Origin: Bradyrhizobium sp. Ash2021
GTDB lineage: Bacteria > Pseudomonadota > Alphaproteobacteria > Rhizobiales > Xanthobacteraceae
NCBI RefSeq assembly: GCF_031202265.1
Contig: NZ_CP100604.1
Span: 9,264,820 to 9,328,819, forward strand
Length of the DNA stretch: 64,000 nucleotides
Direction: 5' to 3'
Part shown: positions 43,898 to 52,534 of the stretch, in pieces
Layout: each line of letters starts with the position of its first letter
Position numbering within the stretch: the stretch's first letter is position 1
Made by a program: the position numbers and the translations under genes
The notes under the pieces: generated by a model
Databases searched by the model: none
Seen by the model: the letters and a program-made list of their open reading frames with translations, nothing else
Told to the model about the DNA's origin: nothing

Positions 43898-44245
43898 ATG
43901 GCTGAAGCCGATCTAGACGTCGTAATCCGGCAGCTCGCAAAGCAGCAAAACAAGAGCCTGATGGCCGCCGCGAAGAAGCGGCGCGACCAGTATGCGGCCC
44001 GGGCGGCCAAGACGAAGGACAAGGAAGCCAGGGACCGCTTCAGGCTGATGGCCAAAAGCACCATGCTGCACGGCGCAGCCGCGGCGAAGCGGCTGCAGAA
44101 CTCGGCGGAAAACACCGCGGATAGCTACGCAAGGGCGATCAAGAACGCGGCGGAACAACCGCCCGCAAAAATGCCCGCCAAGAAAGCTGTCGAGAAAGTC
44201 GTCGAGAAAGTCGCCAGGAAAGCGGTCAAGAAGAAAGAAGCCTGA
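43898..44245 (+). CDS. Lys/Ala-rich hypothetical protein with histone-H1-like tail
   Basis: 115 aa, strongly basic and without Cys or Trp. Residues 1-80 are a helical region rich in Ala, Lys and Arg. The C-terminal tail repeats PAKK/VEK/AKK words ([24 protein letters not shown]) as in histone-like proteins, so it may bind nucleic acid. It begins 50 bases after the tRNA-Arg, on the same strand, and is the first gene past the island boundary. No family name is certain. Confidence 0.6.
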   Translation: MAEADLDVVIRQLAKQQNKSLMAAAKKRRDQYAARAAKTKDKEARDRFRLMAKSTMLHGAAAAKRLQNSAENTADSYARAIKNAAEQPPAKMPAKKAVEKVVEKVARKAVKKKEA

Positions 44246-44312
44246 CCGCCCCGGTCGCATATTCCCCGCCGCCGAACCCGTCCTCACCGGAGCGACCCGG
44301 CACCGGCGGCAT

Positions 44313-44948
44313 CTAGCCCCCTGAAAGCATCCCTTTCAATTTCAGCACCGCGCTGTCCGGCGTCGTGAGGATCGGTCGTCCGGTTGCCTCGGCGACCATG
44401 GCCGCCGCCGGCGCCAGGCTGTACTGGGCCAGCGCGATCAGATCGCAATCGCGCAGATCCTTTGACGCCTCCGACACCAGGCGATCGTGCTCGGCGCGGT
44501 CGCCGCGGTCGAGCGCCGCCAAAGCGCCCTCCGCCAGCTTTGGCACGATCTCGATGGAAGCGGGGAATTCCGGCGGCATCGACGCCAATGTCGGCGGAAA
44601 CGTCGACAGCAAGCCGATTCTGCGGCCTCGTGCGACGGCCTGTTCGATCATCGCCTCATTGGGCTTGAGCACCGGCATCGGCGCGTGCGCGCGGGCCACG
44701 GCTTCGATGCAGGGGCCGAACGCCGAGCAGGTGAAAAGGATGCCATCGGCGCCGGTGCCGGCGGCATAGCGCCCCAATTCCAAAAAGCGTTCGGTCATCG
44801 CCTCGGAGAGCCGGCCCTCGCGCGCCAGATCGGCCGACAGGCTGTCGTCGAGCAAATTCATCAGACGCGCTTCCGGCCAAAGTTTTGCGAACGCGGTCTC
44901 GACCGGCACGATCGAATGTTTCAGGGCATGGACGAGGGTGATGCGCAT
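44313..44948 (-). CDS. Asp/Glu racemase family protein
   Basis: 211 aa of the aspartate/glutamate/hydantoin racemase superfamily. The first catalytic Cys lies in LFTCSAFG. The second, expected in a L(G/A)C motif near residue 175, is not seen: the stretch reads IALAQYSLAP. A member with one Cys could be a decarboxylase-like or racemase-like enzyme with altered chemistry. No signal peptide is present. It is followed on the same strand by the secreted beta-lactamase-fold hydrolase, which is transcribed toward it with 97 bases between. Confidence 0.75.
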   Translation of the reverse strand: MRITLVHALKHSIVPVETAFAKLWPEARLMNLLDDSLSADLAREGRLSEAMTERFLELGRYAAGTGADGILFTCSAFGPCIEAVARAHAPMPVLKPNEAMIEQAVARGRRIGLLSTFPPTLASMPPEFPASIEIVPKLAEGALAALDRGDRAEHDRLVSEASKDLRDCDLIALAQYSLAPAAAMVAEATGRPILTTPDSAVLKLKGMLSGG

Positions 44949-45045
44949 GGCCCAAGTCTCGCCGCCGCGCCGCCCGTGTCAACCCTCGATCCCGCAAAGG
45001 TTCGCCGCCGGCGCCGCCCGCAGCAATTGCTCGCGGCGCCTGGAT

Positions 45046-46314
45046 TCAAGCCGGCCTGAGCGCGCGGTAAATGCCTTGCTCGAACTGACGATAGACGTTG
45101 AGCGCACGCGCGTCGGCGAAGGGCAGGATTTGCATCATGATCACCCCCGCAATATCCGACGCGGGATCGATCCAGTAATAGGTATTGTAGAGCCCGGCCC
45201 ATGTCAGGCTGCCGGCCTTGCGGCCCTCCCGCACCGGATCAAGGTTGATCATGTGTCCGAGACCCCATCGCAGCCGGACACCTGGAAAGAAATCGACGTC
45301 GTTCGACAAGGCCGGATTGGTCGTCTTCATAATGCCGGCTTCGATATTGCCGATCTGGTTGGCCGACATCAGCGCAACCGTCTCCGGCCGCAGGATGCTC
45401 TTTCCGGCAAGGCTCCCACCGCTCAAGAGCGCCTGAAGCAAGGTCAGGTAGTCCGGCGCGGTCGAATAGATGCCGCCGCCCCCTGAGAACACTTTTGGGA
45501 TCGTTCGCTTCTCGATCGGCTGCGGAACCAGCGCTCCGTCCGCTTTGCGCAAATACAGGCTCGCCTGGCGGGCGCGCTGCTCCTCGGTGACCGTGAAGCC
45601 GGTGTCCTTCATGCCGAGCGGCGCAAGAATGTGGTCGTGGAAATAGCGGTCCAGCGTCTCGCCGCTGACGATTTCCACCAGCCGGCCGACCCGGTCGAGG
45701 CTGCCGCCATAGGCCCATTTGGTGCCGGGATCGAACGTCAGCGGCATTCGGGGCAGCGCAGGGTCCTTGCGGGAGAGCTTGAGGTAGCGAACGAGGTTGG
45801 GGTCCCAAAGCTGATAACTAAACCCGGATGTGTGCGACAGCAGGTTGCGCAAGGTGATGGGCTTTTGCGCTGGCCGCAATTGCGGCGTGCCCTTTTGGTC
45901 GAAGCCTGCGAGAACCCAGGGCGATGCCAGCGTCGGATCGATCCGTTCGGCCGGCGCGTCCAGTTCAAGCTTGCCGCCTTCGACAAGCTGCATGGCCGCA
46001 ACCGATGTCAGCAGCTTGACCATCGAGGCAATGCGAAAGACGCTATCAACCGAGAGCTTCGGCGCCGCGCCCATGCCGCGCATGCCGAACGCGCCCCGGT
46101 AGATCACCGACTGCGCCGTTGCGGCCATTGCGACAACGCCAGGCACCGCCGCCGCCGCGACGCTTTTTTGCAAGACCGCGTCGATTCCACTGCCGCGAGA
46201 CAGCGCGCGAAGCGGCGCAGCAAGGCCGGGGAAACACAAGCCCGGCATCGCATTCGCGGCTGCGACCGCTGCCGTTTTCGCCAGGGCATCACGCCGGCTG
46301 AACCGAGCTGTCAT
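45046..46314 (-). CDS. Secreted beta-lactamase-fold serine hydrolase
   Basis: 422 aa. The signal peptide begins TARFSRRDALAKTAAVAAANA, which may be a Tat signal (S-R-R-D). The SxxK motif is Ser97-Met-Val-Lys100, with a YGG(S) element later for YxN, and HTSGFSY earlier. It is a paralog of the cytosolic hydrolase at 351-1559; the two share architecture but not close identity. The ATG at 46314 is preferred over one at 46401. It would act on a periplasmic ester, peptide or beta-lactam-like substrate; the substrate is unknown. Confidence 0.8.
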   Translation of the reverse strand: MTARFSRRDALAKTAAVAAANAMPGLCFPGLAAPLRALSRGSGIDAVLQKSVAAAAVPGVVAMAATAQSVIYRGAFGMRGMGAAPKLSVDSVFRIASMVKLLTSVAAMQLVEGGKLELDAPAERIDPTLASPWVLAGFDQKGTPQLRPAQKPITLRNLLSHTSGFSYQLWDPNLVRYLKLSRKDPALPRMPLTFDPGTKWAYGGSLDRVGRLVEIVSGETLDRYFHDHILAPLGMKDTGFTVTEEQRARQASLYLRKADGALVPQPIEKRTIPKVFSGGGGIYSTAPDYLTLLQALLSGGSLAGKSILRPETVALMSANQIGNIEAGIMKTTNPALSNDVDFFPGVRLRWGLGHMINLDPVREGRKAGSLTWAGLYNTYYWIDPASDIAGVIMMQILPFADARALNVYRQFEQGIYRALRPA

Positions 46315-46723
46315 GGACGGACACTCAGGGTTTCGGCCGGCGTCCTGATCGATCCTGTCCGGCTGATCTTCCTTGTTATACCGGAGCGCAGGCTCGTCCA
46401 ACCCGGATTTTGTCGGATCGCTGTTCGCGCAGCGATCGAGCCGCGCAGATTGCGTGGATTTGTCTGCGGAAGATTGCGGAAAATTCCCGATCCGGTTTCG
46501 GATAGGAGCTGACGGCGCGAAGCGTCCCCTGCAAATCAGGGATGGGATTCTTGAGTGCGCCGGGCAGCAGCCTGGCGCATTGCACCGGCAGCACGCGACG
46601 CCCGTGTCCGTAGTCTTGCGGGACGCCTTGCCGCGATTTTCTCTCGTATCATGCGGATACTAACTGATTCGCGGCACAAACATTGCTTTTGAATATCGCG
46701 GCTGGAAAACTCGGGAGTGCGGA
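46315..46723. other. 409-base gap with no supported gene
   Basis: No reading frame here has a good start or family likeness. The right end holds the leader of the small secreted protein (cgggag before the ATG at 46724). The remainder shows no repeat or hairpin that I can support. Confidence 0.5.
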
Positions 46724-47113
46724 ATGAAACGCATTGTCCTCGGTCTGGCGTTCGGTTGCATGTTTGGCGTTTCAAATGCCCGCGATCTCGGACAGTGGGA
46801 GGCGGGAGATCCGGCGATCCGCGAATGGTATCAAGCGCTGATGCAGCCGGATAATCCCTCGGTTTCGTGCTGTGGCGAAGCCGACGCCTATTGGGCCGAC
46901 GAGATTCACGTCAGGGACGGAAAGACCTACGCGACCATCACGGACGATCGGCCGGACGAGCCGCGCCGCCGGCCGCATGTCGACGTCGGAACGGAAATCG
47001 AGATTCCGAACCACAAGCTCAAATGGGACAAATCGAATCCGACCGGGCACGGGATCCTGTTCCTGAGCCGCGGCGGCTACGTCTATTGCTACGTGCAGCC
47101 CGGCGGCGTGTAG
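46724..47113 (+). CDS. Small secreted protein, conserved hypothetical
   Basis: 129 aa with a Sec signal peptide (about residues 1-19, ending VSNA) after an aactcgggag leader. The mature part has a Cys pair (SVSCCGEADAYWADE) and a second Cys near the C-terminus in GYVYCYVQPGG, so a disulfide in the periplasm is possible. The sequence is typical of a Bradyrhizobium-specific small protein family that I recall only as hypothetical. Neighbours give no clue. Confidence 0.6.
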   Translation: MKRIVLGLAFGCMFGVSNARDLGQWEAGDPAIREWYQALMQPDNPSVSCCGEADAYWADEIHVRDGKTYATITDDRPDEPRRRPHVDVGTEIEIPNHKLKWDKSNPTGHGILFLSRGGYVYCYVQPGGV

Positions 47114-47342
47114 CGACCTGCGATCGGACCGCCGGTGTTTCCAGGCGCTGGCGGGCGTCGCATTGTACGTGCGAAAAAGCATCTCTCGTCGCACGCGCCT
47201 ACATTACCGGCAGTTCATGCTGCGCGCAGATTTCGCATAACAGACCCTGATCGCTTGCGTCTACAGACCGACGCTGGATGCGTGATAGCTTCGAACGACT
47301 AGCCGGAGCGAAGCGCTCCCAACAAGACTAACAAGAAAAAGC

Positions 47343-48056
47343 GTGCCCGATCATTCTGAACCCGCGACACTGACGTTCCGCTGCCCGGCGGAACTGGAGG
47401 GATTGATACCGGCGCCTGCGCCGGCCTCGTTCGGTCTTCCCGGCTGGCTCAAGGCGATGCCGTCGCAGGCGTTCAACGCCATCCACGGCCGCGAAGAAAA
47501 CACCGTCAAGCGTTGCCCGCCTTTCGTCGACGCGATGACTTCGGGCTTTTTGATTCCCCTGATCTGCGACCTCAGGTTCGAGAACGGCCAGATCATCTGG
47601 GACAACGATCTTCCGCCGGGGGGCGCGGTAAGCTTTGTACGCTCCCCGATTGGATTTCATGACGCGAGCCAGCTAACCGGCACGCCGCTGTTTGAATCCG
47701 ACCGCTTCCTGATCAAATTTCACAACTTCTGGACCATCGAGGCGCCTGACGGCTACGCGGTGCTGTTCACGCATCCGTTCAACCGCTTCGACCTGCCCTT
47801 CACCACGCTCACCGGCGTGGTCGATTGCGATCGGTACCACGACAACTGGGTCCATTTTCCAGCCCGCTGGCATGATGTGAATTTCAGCGGCCTGCTGCCG
47901 AAGGGCACACCGATCGCGCAATGCCTGCCGATCAAACGAGAAAATTGGGTGGGACGCACTGCCCCGTTCACCCCGGAGGACACCCAGCGGGCGCACGAAC
48001 TTACAAACGCCATTGGCCGCGAACCCGACCTTTATCGGCGGCAGTTCCGGGTGTGA
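47343..48056 (+). CDS. Conserved hypothetical protein, resembles DUF6065
   Basis: 237 aa, GTG start at 47343. A candidate ribosome site, aacaaga, lies about 8 bases upstream. Notable segments are LPGWLKAMPSQAFN, the central FVDAMTSGFLIPLICDL and the C-terminal GTPIAQCLPIKRENW. It resembles DUF6065 proteins, which have no known function. No membrane helix or signal peptide is visible. It converges with the TPR gene across 6 bases. Confidence 0.6.
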   Translation: MPDHSEPATLTFRCPAELEGLIPAPAPASFGLPGWLKAMPSQAFNAIHGREENTVKRCPPFVDAMTSGFLIPLICDLRFENGQIIWDNDLPPGGAVSFVRSPIGFHDASQLTGTPLFESDRFLIKFHNFWTIEAPDGYAVLFTHPFNRFDLPFTTLTGVVDCDRYHDNWVHFPARWHDVNFSGLLPKGTPIAQCLPIKRENWVGRTAPFTPEDTQRAHELTNAIGREPDLYRRQFRV

Positions 48057-48062
48057 AATCCG

Positions 48063-48911
48063 CTAACCGTTCAGGAATTTCGCAACCGCGCTGGGCCGCA
48101 TGAAGAAGCGGCCATGCGTGGTGGTCGCAAGCGACATGATGGCTCGGCCGATCATCTCCGGTCTGCCGCGGGCCGCCGCGCGTATGCTCACCTCTCCTGC
48201 GTCGCGCTCACCCATTTCGAGCAGACATACGCCGAAATTGGCCCGCGTCAGGGCATCGTCGGGCCGCAGCGCCAATGCTCGCCGAAAGGTCTCGGCAGCG
48301 GCGCCATAGTCGCCGTCCAGCACCATGACACGGGCCAGTTCCGCCAGGACATCATGCCGCCCCGGTGCCGCGGCGAGTGCGTGCTCCAGAATGGCGCGCG
48401 CCTTGGGCCGGTCGTTGCGGCCGAGATAGAGGGATGCGAGCCGGATCTGCAGTTCGACGACGTTTGGCGTCAGCGCAAGGCCGCTTTTGAGGGCTGAGAT
48501 GGCCTCGTCGTCTCTGCCGTGTTTGGCGAGCTGGCTGGCAAATTCGAGGAATGCCGGCGGAAACGGCGGCCGCCTCGCTATGGTTTGGCGCAATTGGTCG
48601 AGCGCCTCGTCGCGGCGCCCGGCACCGGCAAGCGCGATGGCGAGCAGCGTCTCGGTTTTGGAACTGCCGTCGCGACGCGCCGCCCTCTCGAGGGGCACGA
48701 CCGCCTCGTCGGCGCGGTTCTGCATCAGCAGCGCACGACCAAGAAGCGTCGCTGCGAGCGTATTGCTCTTGTTCGCCCTCAGGACGCCGGAGGCAAGCCG
48801 TTCGGCTTCACCGGGCCTCTGCATTTGCAACGCAAAAGCCGCCCTTTCGAGCGCCTGATCACTGGAATTGCGCCGTCCAGGGGCGGGTGAAAGATGTGGG
48901 GACTTCGACAT
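48063..48911 (-). CDS. Tetratricopeptide repeat protein
   Basis: 282 aa made of consecutive helical repeats with the TPR pattern (for example LLGRALLMQNRADEAVVPLERA, LLAIALAGAGRRDEAL, and ELARVMVLDGDYGAAAETFRRAL), about six copies over residues 25-235. TPR arrays bind partner proteins. There is no signal peptide, so it is likely cytosolic. The ATG at 48911 is preferred to one at 49013, which lacks TPR content in the extension. Stop at 48063-48065 leaves 6 bases to the convergent neighbour. Confidence 0.75.
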   Translation of the reverse strand: MSKSPHLSPAPGRRNSSDQALERAAFALQMQRPGEAERLASGVLRANKSNTLAATLLGRALLMQNRADEAVVPLERAARRDGSSKTETLLAIALAGAGRRDEALDQLRQTIARRPPFPPAFLEFASQLAKHGRDDEAISALKSGLALTPNVVELQIRLASLYLGRNDRPKARAILEHALAAAPGRHDVLAELARVMVLDGDYGAAAETFRRALALRPDDALTRANFGVCLLEMGERDAGEVSIRAAARGRPEMIGRAIMSLATTTHGRFFMRPSAVAKFLNG

Positions 48912-49086
48912 GGGCTTCCGCGGCAGACAAAACCACGCAGGCCCGCCCCGTACTATCCCCGATTTGTGCAGGACTCCCATGACGCCGCAGCGATTGCGGA
49001 GCACGAGCTCCACAAGACCCTGCCACCCAACAAGACCAGATCAGAGCAGCGACGTGCGCGCAGCCGCGATCGTCCGCCTGCATCGG

Positions 49087-49242
49087 TCAGAACAACCCCG
49101 GACTCAAATCGACGCCATAGGTTGCAAGAAGGACCGACACGAACAAGCCGGCCAGCGCGAATAACAACAATTGCTGAAGAATATTGATTTGAGGAGAATT
49201 AGCGGGAAACGCACGGGCAATCGTTTTTACCAAAGCAGTCAT
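49087..49242 (-). CDS. Small single-span membrane protein
   Basis: 51 aa from the ATG at 49242, with ggaaag upstream. The sequence has one hydrophobic helix at about residues 24-43 (LLLFALAGLFVSVLLATYG). The N-terminal part is MTALVKTIARAFPANSPQIN. This pattern matches a small membrane protein repeatedly annotated in Bradyrhizobium, as I recall. Function unknown. Confidence 0.55.
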   Translation of the reverse strand: MTALVKTIARAFPANSPQINILQQLLLFALAGLFVSVLLATYGVDLSPGLF

Positions 49243-49418
49243 TTGCGATCTTTCCAAGGTCAGCCCCATGGAATGGGTCGCGTCAGAGGCGGCAAGGGTT
49301 CAACAAAAGTCGAAGATCGGCACGCGGTGGCCCGGCGTGGGCGCGGCCGAACTGCAGCGGAAGCCAGTTATCCGCAGCGTTAAGAATTTCGCGCAGCGGC
49401 ACGAAGCAATTCAGTCTT

Positions 49419-49457
49419 CGTCATTCCGGGGCGCATCGAGGACGCGAACCCGGAATC
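49419..49457. repeat. Degenerate half-copy of the CGTCATTCCGGGG...CCCGGAATC repeat family
   Basis: The arm cgtcattccggggcgc and the inverse part gaacccggaatc are present, but the second outer arm is lost. Full copies are at 53000-53082 and 60068-60148. The half-copy lies just upstream of the 3' end of the DUF899 gene. Confidence 0.5.
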
Positions 49458-49466
49458 ACAAGCCAG

Positions 49467-50204
49467 TCAGCTGTGACAGCAAGATGCCTGAACCGGCGCC
49501 GGCTGGTACTGGTCGCGGAGCCGCAGCCAGTCCATCGGATAGGGCAGGCCCTCCTCGTGGCGCCCGAGCGGCGTCAGGTCGAGATAGTGATAGGCGGCGT
49601 TCATCATGTCGAGGCCGCGCGCAAAGCAGGAATAGGTATGGAAGATGCTGCCGGCCTCGTCGCGGTAAAACACGCTGATTCCCGGCGCCTCCTCGACGCC
49701 AAAGCCGGAGGTGCCGAAATTATAGACCTTGGCGCCCGATTTGATTTCATCCGGCGTGAACGAAACCGCGAAGTCATAGTTGAAATCACTATTCGCCGAT
49801 GAGAGCCAGTCGAACGTCCAGCCCATTCGCTGCTTGAACGCGGAGAGCTTTTCCAGCGGCGCGCGCGAGATCGCGACCAGCGCGGTGTCGCGCGCGGCAA
49901 GATGCGGGATCATGCGCTCAAATCCATCCGCCCAGAACGAACAGCTCTTGCAGCCCTCGTTCCAGTCCGGCGCGAACATGAAATGCTGCACCACGAGCTG
50001 GTTGTGGCCCTTGAACAGATCGGCCAGCGTCAGTTTGCCGGCAGGCCCGTCGAACACATAGTCCTTGTCGACCTTGACCCAGGGCAGCGCGCGGCGCTCC
50101 TCGCTCAGCCGGTCTCGGGTGCGGGTAAATTCCTTCTCGTGCGCCAGATGGGCCTTTCGCGCCTCGATCCACTCTGCGCGCGAGACGATTTTGTGCGGTT
50201 GCAT
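49467..50204 (-). CDS. DUF899 family (thioredoxin-like) protein
   Basis: 245 aa. The signature of the family is the central VVQHFMFAPDWNEGCKSCSFW, with a CxxC-like pair in a thioredoxin-like fold, and RMGWTFDWLSSANSDFN. DUF899 proteins are common in Bradyrhizobium and Streptomyces; a redox function is presumed but unproven. The start at 50204 has a strong aaggag site. It lies immediately downstream of the SRPBCC gene, 24 bases away on the same strand, and forms an apparent operon with it and the ArsR regulator. Confidence 0.85.
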   Translation of the reverse strand: MQPHKIVSRAEWIEARKAHLAHEKEFTRTRDRLSEERRALPWVKVDKDYVFDGPAGKLTLADLFKGHNQLVVQHFMFAPDWNEGCKSCSFWADGFERMIPHLAARDTALVAISRAPLEKLSAFKQRMGWTFDWLSSANSDFNYDFAVSFTPDEIKSGAKVYNFGTSGFGVEEAPGISVFYRDEAGSIFHTYSCFARGLDMMNAAYHYLDLTPLGRHEEGLPYPMDWLRLRDQYQPAPVQASCCHS

Positions 50205-50228
50205 GAGAGGCTCCTTGCTTCTTGCGTA

Positions 50229-50693
50229 TCAGGCGAGACTTTTTTCGAGCTGGTCGAGCGAAGCCATCCAGCCGCGCTCGTGGCTGTCACGCGCGGCAGA
50301 ATCGAACAACTGCTCGTGGTGCACGGTCATGAGCGTGCCATCGCCGTCCGGCTGCAGCGACACCGTCACCTGCGATTCACGCTCCGGCGTCGAGTGCCAC
50401 GCCCAGCTGAACACCAGAAGCCGGTTCGGCACCACTTCGCGATAGACGCCGCCGACCTGGTAATACTCCTGGTCGGTGGAGAAGCCGACACGGAAGCGCC
50501 CGCCGACCTTCGGGTCGATGTCGGCTTGAAACGAATCGCGCCTGGCGTCGGCGCGCCCGAACCATTGAATTATTTTTTGCGGGTCGGTCCAGGCGGCGTA
50601 GACTTTCGCCGGGCTCGCATTGAGCCGGCGCGTGAAGGTGAGGCTTGGTCGCGCCGCGAGATCGGCGGCGGCGACATTTGGTTGGCTGGCCAT
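50229..50693 (-). CDS. SRPBCC / AHSA1 family protein
   Basis: 154 aa, a START/Bet v1-like fold. It begins with the typical strand FTRRLNASPAKVYAAWTDPQKIIQWFG and ends with the long helix containing HERGWMASLDQLEKSL. Such proteins bind hydrophobic ligands in a cavity. The ATG at 50693 has ggagga upstream. It overlaps the 3' part of the ArsR gene by 124 bases in another frame, so it is probably translationally coupled. It belongs to the ArsR-SRPBCC-DUF899 set. Confidence 0.85.
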   Translation of the reverse strand: MASQPNVAAADLAARPSLTFTRRLNASPAKVYAAWTDPQKIIQWFGRADARRDSFQADIDPKVGGRFRVGFSTDQEYYQVGGVYREVVPNRLLVFSWAWHSTPERESQVTVSLQPDGDGTLMTVHHEQLFDSAARDSHERGWMASLDQLEKSLA

Positions 50694-51022
50694 GGATCTT
50701 CCTCCACAAAAGCGGCAAGGCGATCGAGATTTTCGGACCAGAAGCGCTGGTAGCGATTGAGCCAGTCCGTCGCCTGCTCCATCGGCTTGGCGGTCAACCG
50801 GCACGCCACCGTCCGGCCGGTCTTCTCGCGCGCGATCAGTCCGGCATCGGACAGCACATCGAGATGCTTCATGATCGCGGGCAGCGACATCGCAAAGGGC
50901 TGCGCCAGTTCGCTCACCGAAACGCTTTCCTTGTCGCCGAGCCGCGCCAGCAGCGCGCGCCGGGTCGGATCCGCCAGCGCGGCAAAGGTGCGGTCCAGCA
51001 CTTCTTCTCGATACTTAACCAT
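50570..51022 (-). CDS. ArsR family transcriptional regulator
   Basis: 150 aa. The winged helix is DRTFAALADPTRRALLARLGDKESVSVSELAQPFAMSLPAIMKHL, here quoted only in parts: DPTRRALLARL and SVSELAQPF are the ArsR positions. No metal-binding Cys motif is visible. Family members of this AHSA1-linked type usually end near residue 112; this frame continues and overlaps the SRPBCC start by 124 bases, so the last 40 residues (Pro/Arg/Ser-rich) may be a read-through tail. Its promoter and operator coincide with the start codon, suggesting autoregulation and a leaderless transcript. Confidence 0.8.
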   Translation of the reverse strand: MVKYREEVLDRTFAALADPTRRALLARLGDKESVSVSELAQPFAMSLPAIMKHLDVLSDAGLIAREKTGRTVACRLTAKPMEQATDWLNRYQRFWSENLDRLAAFVEEDPWPANQMSPPPISRRDQASPSRAGSMRARRKSTPPGPTRKK

Positions 51023-51057
51023 ATGGTTTAGTATAATGCCCAACCGCCGCGAGTCAA
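51013..51057 (-). promoter_or_regulatory. Promoter and operator of the ArsR-SRPBCC-DUF899 operon
   Basis: On the minus strand TTGACT (51052-51057) and TATACT (51030-51035) are 16 bases apart, a good sigma70-type promoter. The palindrome AACCATATGGTT (51017-51028), extended to a near-perfect 20-base dyad at 51013-51032, covers the -10 and the ArsR ATG at 51020-51022. Transcription would begin at about 51022-51024, so the mRNA should have no leader or only 1-2 bases. Confidence 0.65.
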
Positions 51058-51075
51058 GCCGACCCGCAACGAAAA

Positions 51076-51333
51076 TCAGTCGTTGTAATAATTCCGGTAG
51101 TGGCGCCCGCGCCGCGTCTGCTGGCCGTACGCGGCGCGCGGGTTGATGTTGCAATAGAGTGCGCGGCCGGACGCACTCGCCATGCACTGGGCGTAGGTCT
51201 GATAGGAGCAGTCGCCGGGAAAGCCGAAACCCCTGCCCTGCGCGCACCAGGGATAATCGTAGGCCGCGGCGGGAGCGGAGCCGGCGAAGGTGGCGGCAGC
51301 GGCCGCCATCAATACCAACATCACCATGCGCAT
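51076..51333 (-). CDS. DUF3551 domain secreted protein
   Basis: 85 aa with a Sec signal peptide (residues 1-24, ending PAAA). The mature part has the DUF3551 pattern of YPWCAQG, a Cys near CSYQTYAQCMAS and a later Cys in LYCNINP, so two disulfides are likely. The family is typical of Bradyrhizobiaceae and of unknown function. The start has ggagg. It lies upstream of and on the same strand as the ArsR gene, separated by 53 bases. Confidence 0.8.
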   Translation of the reverse strand: MRMVMLVLMAAAAATFAGSAPAAAYDYPWCAQGRGFGFPGDCSYQTYAQCMASASGRALYCNINPRAAYGQQTRRGRHYRNYYND

Positions 51334-51426
51334 GATCGTGCCTCCATCGCATTGGCCGGAAGCGGCCGTTGCGTCACCCCGAAATGCAGAACGGCGATGC
51401 CCGTCATAAGGTTCCGGGAAGGCGCC

Positions 51427-52398
51427 TTATTCCACCTTGAGGCCGGCGAACTCGACCACTTTCTTCCATTTCTCGGTTTCGGCGACGATGTTGGCGCCAA
51501 AGGCTTCCGGCGTCTGGATCAGCGGCTCGCCGCCGAGTTCGACCAGGCGCTTCTTCATGTCTGGCTCGGCCAGTATCGCGTTGATCTCGGTATTGAGCCT
51601 GGCGACGATCTCCTTTGGCATGTTCTTCGGTGCGCCCATGCCGAACAGTGCGCTTGCCTCATAGCCGGGAACGGTTTCGGCCACCGTCGGCACGCCGGGC
51701 AGTTGCGCGGACGGCTCTGCCGTCGTCACCGCCAGCGCGCGCAAGGCGCCGGAGCGGATGTGCTGGATGATCGAGGGCATGTTGTCGAAGATCACCTGCA
51801 CCTGGCCGCCGAGCATGTCCGTAATCGCCGGCGCGGCGCCGCGGTAGGGCACGTGCTGCATCTTGGTGCCCGTCATCGCCATGAACATCTCGCCGGACAG
51901 ATGCACCGAGGTGCCGTTGCCCGAGGAGGCCATGTTCACCTTGCCCGGATTGGCCTTCACATATTCGATGAACTCGGCGACCGTTTTGGCTGGCACGTCC
52001 TTGCTAACCGTCATCACATTCGGCACCCGGTTGAAGGACGCGATCGGGGCGACGTCGCGGACGAAATTGAATTTCAGGTTGGCGTAGAGCGTGGTGTTGA
52101 TGTAGTTGGCCGGGTTGACCAGCAACACGGTGTAGCCGTCGGGCTCGGCGTTAACAGCAGCCTCGGTGCCGATATTGTTGCCGGCGCCGGGCTTGTTTTC
52201 GATCACGAATTGCTGGCCGAGTTTCTCCGACAGCCGCTGGCCGATCAGGCGCGCAATGATATCGGTGGCGCCGCCCGGCGGATAGCCGACCAGGAAGCGC
52301 ACCGGCCGGGCCGGATACTCCGCTGCAAATGCGCGGCCGATCGCAAGCGTGGATACGCCGGTGCCGATCAGGCCCAGCGCGGTTCGGCGTGAAATCAT
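51427..52398 (-). CDS. Bug-family tripartite tricarboxylate-type solute receptor
   Basis: 323 aa periplasmic receptor of the Bug/TctC family. The signal SRRTALGLIGTGVSTLAIGRAFAA may be a Tat signal (RR near the start). Ligand-loop motifs are YPARPVRFLVGYPPGGATD, PDGYTVLL and VPYRGAAPA. It is a second Bug receptor in the window (the other is at 34511), and again no TctA/TctB is nearby. The start has ggag. It is adjacent to and divergent from the VOC gene at 52535, which may handle the same substrate, but this is only positional. Confidence 0.85.
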   Translation of the reverse strand: MISRRTALGLIGTGVSTLAIGRAFAAEYPARPVRFLVGYPPGGATDIIARLIGQRLSEKLGQQFVIENKPGAGNNIGTEAAVNAEPDGYTVLLVNPANYINTTLYANLKFNFVRDVAPIASFNRVPNVMTVSKDVPAKTVAEFIEYVKANPGKVNMASSGNGTSVHLSGEMFMAMTGTKMQHVPYRGAAPAITDMLGGQVQVIFDNMPSIIQHIRSGALRALAVTTAEPSAQLPGVPTVAETVPGYEASALFGMGAPKNMPKEIVARLNTEINAILAEPDMKKRLVELGGEPLIQTPEAFGANIVAETEKWKKVVEFAGLKVE

Positions 52399-52534
52399 CT
52401 AGTTTCTCCCGATATGACCGGGTTCAGACCCCGATCCGTTTCTATTGAACTGACAACGGCCCGCGTTGTAACAAACAAAGCGTGAAGCGGCCAGTGCGAC
52501 ACTTGCACTCCCGACCGCGACGAAAGGATTAGGC

